Shown here one piece after another: positions 60,873 to 64,000 of a stretch of DNA of 64,000 nucleotides (within the stretch, counting starts at the first letter, position 1; each line of letters begins with the position of its first letter). This DNA comes from Abyssibius alkaniclasticus (GTDB lineage: Bacteria; Pseudomonadota; Alphaproteobacteria; Rhodobacterales; Rhodobacteraceae), in assembly GCF_020447305.1 (NCBI RefSeq), contig NZ_CP095732.1, forward strand, positions 962,501 through 1,026,500. Direction: 5' to 3'. The notes below the pieces were generated by a model. The model worked only from the letters and a program-made list of their open reading frames with translations, did not search any database and was not told the origin of the DNA. The translations under genes were made by a program, and so were the position numbers.

Positions 60873-62606
60873 ATGAGCAAGACCAACACGCCGCAGCTGC
60901 GGTCGCGCGACTGGTTCGGCGGAAATGACAAGCCCGGCTTCATGCATCGAAGCTGGATGAAGAACCAGGGAATGCCCGAAGACGCCTTTGATGGCCGTCC
61001 GATCATTGGAATTTGCAATACATGGTCGGAACTTACGCCCTGCAACGCGCATTTGCGTGGCCTGGCCGAACGGGTGAAGCGCGGGGTGTTCGAGGCAGGC
61101 GGCTTTCCTGTCGAATTTCCGGTTCTGTCGGTCAACGAATCAAACTCGCGGCCAACGGCGATGCTCTATCGCAACCTGGCCGCGATGGATGTCGAGGAGG
61201 CGATTCGCTCCAATCCGATCGACGGTGTCGTGCTGCTGGTCGGCTGTGACAAGACCACCCCATCGCTGATGATGGGCGCGGCAAGCTGCGATTTGCCGAC
61301 CATTGCCGTTTCGGGTGGCCCCATGCTCAACGGGCGTTTGCGTGGCAAGCAGATCGGTTCCGGCACCGCCGTGTGGCAGTTGATGGAAGACCGCAAGGCC
61401 GGGTTGATTGATGATGTCTATCTGGCCGAGGCCGAGCAGGGGCAATCGCGCTCGCCCGGCTCTTGCATGACAATGGGCACAGCCAGCACGATGGCCAGCA
61501 TGGTCGAGGCCCTGGGCGCGGCTCTGCCCGAAAACGCCGCCATCCCGGCGGTTGATTCGCGGCGCAACCGGCTGGCGCAGCTTGCCGGGCGGCGGATTGT
61601 GGATATGGTCACCGAAGATCTGCGCCTGTCAAAAATCCTGACGCGCGAAGCATTTGAAAACGCGATTCGTGCGAATGGTGCGATTGGCGGTTCAACCAAT
61701 GCCGCCATCCACCTTGTCGCATTGGCGCGACGCATCGGGGTTGATCTGAACCTCGCCGATTGGGATGCTCTGGGCCGCGACGTGCCTGCATTGGTTGACC
61801 TGATGCCATCGGGCCGCTTCCTGATGGAAGACTTTTACTATGCCGGTGGCCTGCCCGTGGTGCTGCGCGCTTTGGGCGAGCAGGGTCTGTTGCACAAATA
61901 TGCCATCACGGCGAATGGTAAAACGATCTGGGAGAATGTGAAAGACGCGGAAAACTACAACCCCGAAGTGATCCGCACTTGGGATAACCCCGTCGCCGCG
62001 CAGGGTGGTCTGGCGGTGCTTACGGGCAATCTGGCACCACGCGGTGCGGTCATCAAGCCCTCGGCTGCCTCACCGCATCTGTTCAGGCATCGCGGTCCGG
62101 CCGTCGTGTTTGAAACGATTGAAGACTACAAGGCACGCATCGACGACCCCAATTTGGCAATCGATGCCAATTCCATCATGGTTCTGAAGAATTGCGGGCC
62201 AAAGGGCTATCCCGGTATGGCCGAGGTGGGCAATATGGGCCTGCCAACCAGGCTGTTGCAGCAGGGCGTGCGTGACATGATCCGCATTTCCGATGCGCGT
62301 ATGTCAGGCACGGCCTATGGCACGGTGGTGCTGCATGTGGCACCGGAAGCTGCCGAGGGGGGTCCGCTGGCGCTTGTGGAAAACGGTGACATGATCGAGC
62401 TGGATGTCACCAAGCGCCGGCTGCACCTGGATGTGCCCGAAGACGTGCTTGCGCAACGGCGCGCCAAATGGGTGCGTCCGACACTGCAAAACCTGTCCGG
62501 TTACCAGAAGCTCTATGTCAAACATGTGCTTCAGGCCGATGAGGGCTGCGATATGGATTTCTTGGTCGAGTCTGCCCCCATGACCACGCCACGAGAAAGC
62601 CATTGA
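60873..62606 (+). CDS. IlvD/Edd-family sugar-acid dehydratase
   Basis: 577 residues from ATG 60873. Conserved segments: GICNTWSELTPCNAHLRGLAE, VLLVGCDKTTPSLMMGAASC (Fe-S cysteine), SPGSCMTMGTASTMASMVEA (Fe-S cysteine), NAIRANGAIGGSTNAAIHLVA, and RISDARMSGTAYGTVVLHVAPE. This subfamily includes L-arabonate, D-xylonate and galactonate-type dehydratases that convert sugar acids to 2-keto-3-deoxy acids using an iron-sulfur cluster and Mg. It probably supplies the keto-acid handled by the dehydrogenase or kinase of the divergent operon. Confidence 0.88.
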   Translation: MSKTNTPQLRSRDWFGGNDKPGFMHRSWMKNQGMPEDAFDGRPIIGICNTWSELTPCNAHLRGLAERVKRGVFEAGGFPVEFPVLSVNESNSRPTAMLYRNLAAMDVEEAIRSNPIDGVVLLVGCDKTTPSLMMGAASCDLPTIAVSGGPMLNGRLRGKQIGSGTAVWQLMEDRKAGLIDDVYLAEAEQGQSRSPGSCMTMGTASTMASMVEALGAALPENAAIPAVDSRRNRLAQLAGRRIVDMVTEDLRLSKILTREAFENAIRANGAIGGSTNAAIHLVALARRIGVDLNLADWDALGRDVPALVDLMPSGRFLMEDFYYAGGLPVVLRALGEQGLLHKYAITANGKTIWENVKDAENYNPEVIRTWDNPVAAQGGLAVLTGNLAPRGAVIKPSAASPHLFRHRGPAVVFETIEDYKARIDDPNLAIDANSIMVLKNCGPKGYPGMAEVGNMGLPTRLLQQGVRDMIRISDARMSGTAYGTVVLHVAPEAAEGGPLALVENGDMIELDVTKRRLHLDVPEDVLAQRRAKWVRPTLQNLSGYQKLYVKHVLQADEGCDMDFLVESAPMTTPRESH

Positions 62607-62744
62607 ATACAACAAGTTACCAATGATCATACAAAAAGTGCGCAAAAGCGCGCAGAAAAATGTTGGAATATGACGTTTTCATGATACGATCATGACCAAT
62701 GAAGCTGACGGGGCCAGAATCGGCCCAAACTTAGGGAGAGACTG
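62607..62744. promoter_or_regulatory. Operator/promoter region before the binding-protein gene
   Basis: A 17-bp perfect inverted repeat TCATGAT-ACG-ATCATGA lies at 62679-62695, 50 bases before the ATG. A related palindrome ATGATCAT occurs at 62623-62630. Phased A-tract words start at 62632, 62643 and about 62654, like those before the dehydratase. Suggests control by a sugar-responsive regulator. Confidence 0.45.
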
Positions 62745-64000
62745 ATGACCAAGACATTCACCAAAGCCTCGCTGGCCGCACTTCTCGCCTCCAGCACGGC
62801 GCTGAGCGCTGTTTCGGCGCAAGAGGCGAAAACTATCCAGATTGCCACGCATTACAACGAAGCCCAGATGGGCCCGCTGCTGGAATGCTTTGCTGCTTAT
62901 GAGGCAAGCAATCCCGGCATCACCATCGAGTTTCAGCAGGCCGCCTATGGCGACTTTCTGCAAACCATCCTGACCTCGCGCGTTGGCGGCACCTCGCCCG
63001 ACATTTATAACATCTACTCGATCTGGGCGCCGCAGCTTGCCGCAGCCGGCACGCTGGCCGAACCGCCCGCCGATGTGCAGGACTGGATTCGCGCATCTTA
63101 TGGCGCCGGTTCGGTTGGCGCGGCGACCATCAACGGCACGCTCTGGGGCATTCCGACCGAACTTTCCGTCTATCAACTGTTCTACAACAAGAAAATCCTG
63201 GCCGAAGCAGGCTTTGATGCGCCACCCGCCACTTGGCAGGAACTGCATGACATGGCGGCAGCCATCACCACCACCAACGATCAGGGTGTGATCGACCGGG
63301 CCGGTTATGTTTACGGTCCCTCGGTCGCCAATGCCGTGCATGTCTATTACAGCCAGATGTATGCCGCAGGTGTGCCGCCATTTGCCGATGATTTCCGCAG
63401 CACCAACTTCACCAGTCCGGAATCGATCGAGATCGTCGAGCGGATGGGTGCGCTTTTCGCCGAAGGCATCACCTCGAACACCAACATCACAGATGACTTT
63501 GCGGCGGGCAGTGCGGCCATGATGATTGCGGCCAACTGGAACAAGGCCGAATTGCAAGAGGTCTATGGGGACGAGTTTGAAAACACCGTTGGTATTGCGC
63601 CCATTCCCAACAATGGCGGCCCGGCCGGCACCATGCTTTATTCCTTCCTTTGGGCAGTTGACAGCACATCCGATGTTCAGGCTGAAAGCTGGGAATTGCT
63701 GCAATGGCTGAACACCGCACAAGAGGGCAAGCCGCTATCCTGCACCGGCGAAATGCTCAACAACCTTGGCGCGCTCTCGGGCAATCTCGCCGACCTTGCG
63801 GGCATGGATACGGGTGACAGCTTTACCGCCCCGTTTGTGGCCGCGATCGAAAGCGGTGCAGCCAAGAGCCAGCCGAACATCTGGCAGGCCTCGGAAAATG
63901 ACCGGACATTGCGCAGCTATATCGAACAGGTCTGGGCTGGTAACATGAGTGCCGCCGACGCGATGGCCGCCGCCGATGCCGAAGTCACCGCGGTGCTGAA
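62745..64000 (+). CDS. ABC transporter sugar-binding protein (3' end outside window)
   Basis: 418 codons are visible and the frame is still open at 64000. The ATG at 62745 follows AGGGAGA. Signal peptide at residues 1-26 (basic start, LAALLASSTALSAVSAQ). The mature part has the family 1 solute-binding protein pattern: ATHYNEAQMGPLLECFAAYE, GTSPDIYNIYSIWAPQLAA, TLWGIPTELSVYQLFYNKKI. It captures a carbohydrate in the periplasm for the CUT1 transporter whose ATPase is at 58375-59439. Confidence 0.9.
   Translation, partial: MTKTFTKASLAALLASSTALSAVSAQEAKTIQIATHYNEAQMGPLLECFAAYEASNPGITIEFQQAAYGDFLQTILTSRVGGTSPDIYNIYSIWAPQLAAAGTLAEPPADVQDWIRASYGAGSVGAATINGTLWGIPTELSVYQLFYNKKILAEAGFDAPPATWQELHDMAAAITTTNDQGVIDRAGYVYGPSVANAVHVYYSQMYAAGVPPFADDFRSTNFTSPESIEIVERMGALFAEGITSNTNITDDFAAGSAAMMIAANWNKAELQEVYGDEFENTVGIAPIPNNGGPAGTMLYSFLWAVDSTSDVQAESWELLQWLNTAQEGKPLSCTGEMLNNLGALSGNLADLAGMDTGDSFTAPFVAAIESGAAKSQPNIWQASENDRTLRSYIEQVWAGNMSAADAMAAADAEVTAVL

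Overview
The window looks like a chromosome segment of a GC-rich alphaproteobacterium of the Rhodobacterales type. The evidence is a 23S-5S-tRNA-fMet rRNA operon end, tail genes resembling the Rhodobacter capsulatus gene transfer agent (RcGTA), and host sugar genes typical of that order. All family assignments were made by reading motifs; no database search was run.

Layout. (1) 1-2787: the 3' part of 23S rRNA, 5S rRNA and the initiator tRNA, followed by an intrinsic terminator. (2) 2688-53890: an apparently complete prophage of about 51 kb inserted in the 3' half of tRNA-fMet. It is bounded by a 49-bp near-identical repeat (2688-2736 and 53842-53890). Its left end carries an McrBC-type restriction pair (3016-6998). 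Then, read on the minus strand, come lysis (spanins, M15 endolysin, holin-like protein), tail fibre, an RcGTA-like tail-tip and tail block, a lambda-like head and packaging block (capsid, decoration protein, protease/scaffold, portal, gpW, terminase), two tandem ParB-methyltransferases, a three-gene type III-like restriction-modification operon, a cytosine methyltransferase, a lambda O-like replication gene with iterons inside it, a VRR-NUC nuclease and an excisionase-like gene. A plus-strand tyrosine integrase follows, then a two-gene cargo (OLD-like ATPase/TOPRIM protein plus an unknown protein) next to the right attachment site. (3) 53842-55328: a 1.5-kb remnant of a second element that used the same tRNA site, with a truncated integrase, 11-bp-phased repeats and one secreted cargo protein. 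(4) 55416-64000: host carbohydrate genes. A minus-strand operon encodes a KbaZ-like protein, an ABC ATPase, a D-2-hydroxyacid dehydrogenase, a SIS isomerase and a PfkB kinase. It diverges from an IlvD/Edd dehydratase and a sugar-binding protein cut by the window end.

How the parts work together. The prophage combines a lambda-type head with an RcGTA-type tail. Accessory cassettes sit at both ends (McrBC at attL, ATPase/TOPRIM at attR) and inside the tail block (a three-gene XRE cassette at 15254-17053 and an AT-richer membrane protein at 23177-24343). The best candidates for undescribed biology are the attR two-gene cargo, the XRE cassette, the type III-like operon with its nuclease as a separate subunit, and a cytosine-methyltransferase locus that appears protein-like in two frames. 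Structural points of note are a -1 frameshift site in the tail chaperone gene, overlapping spanin genes, a replication origin inside the initiator gene, and three tRNA-tail copies that share a compensatory T-stem change. I recognise no CI-type repressor.
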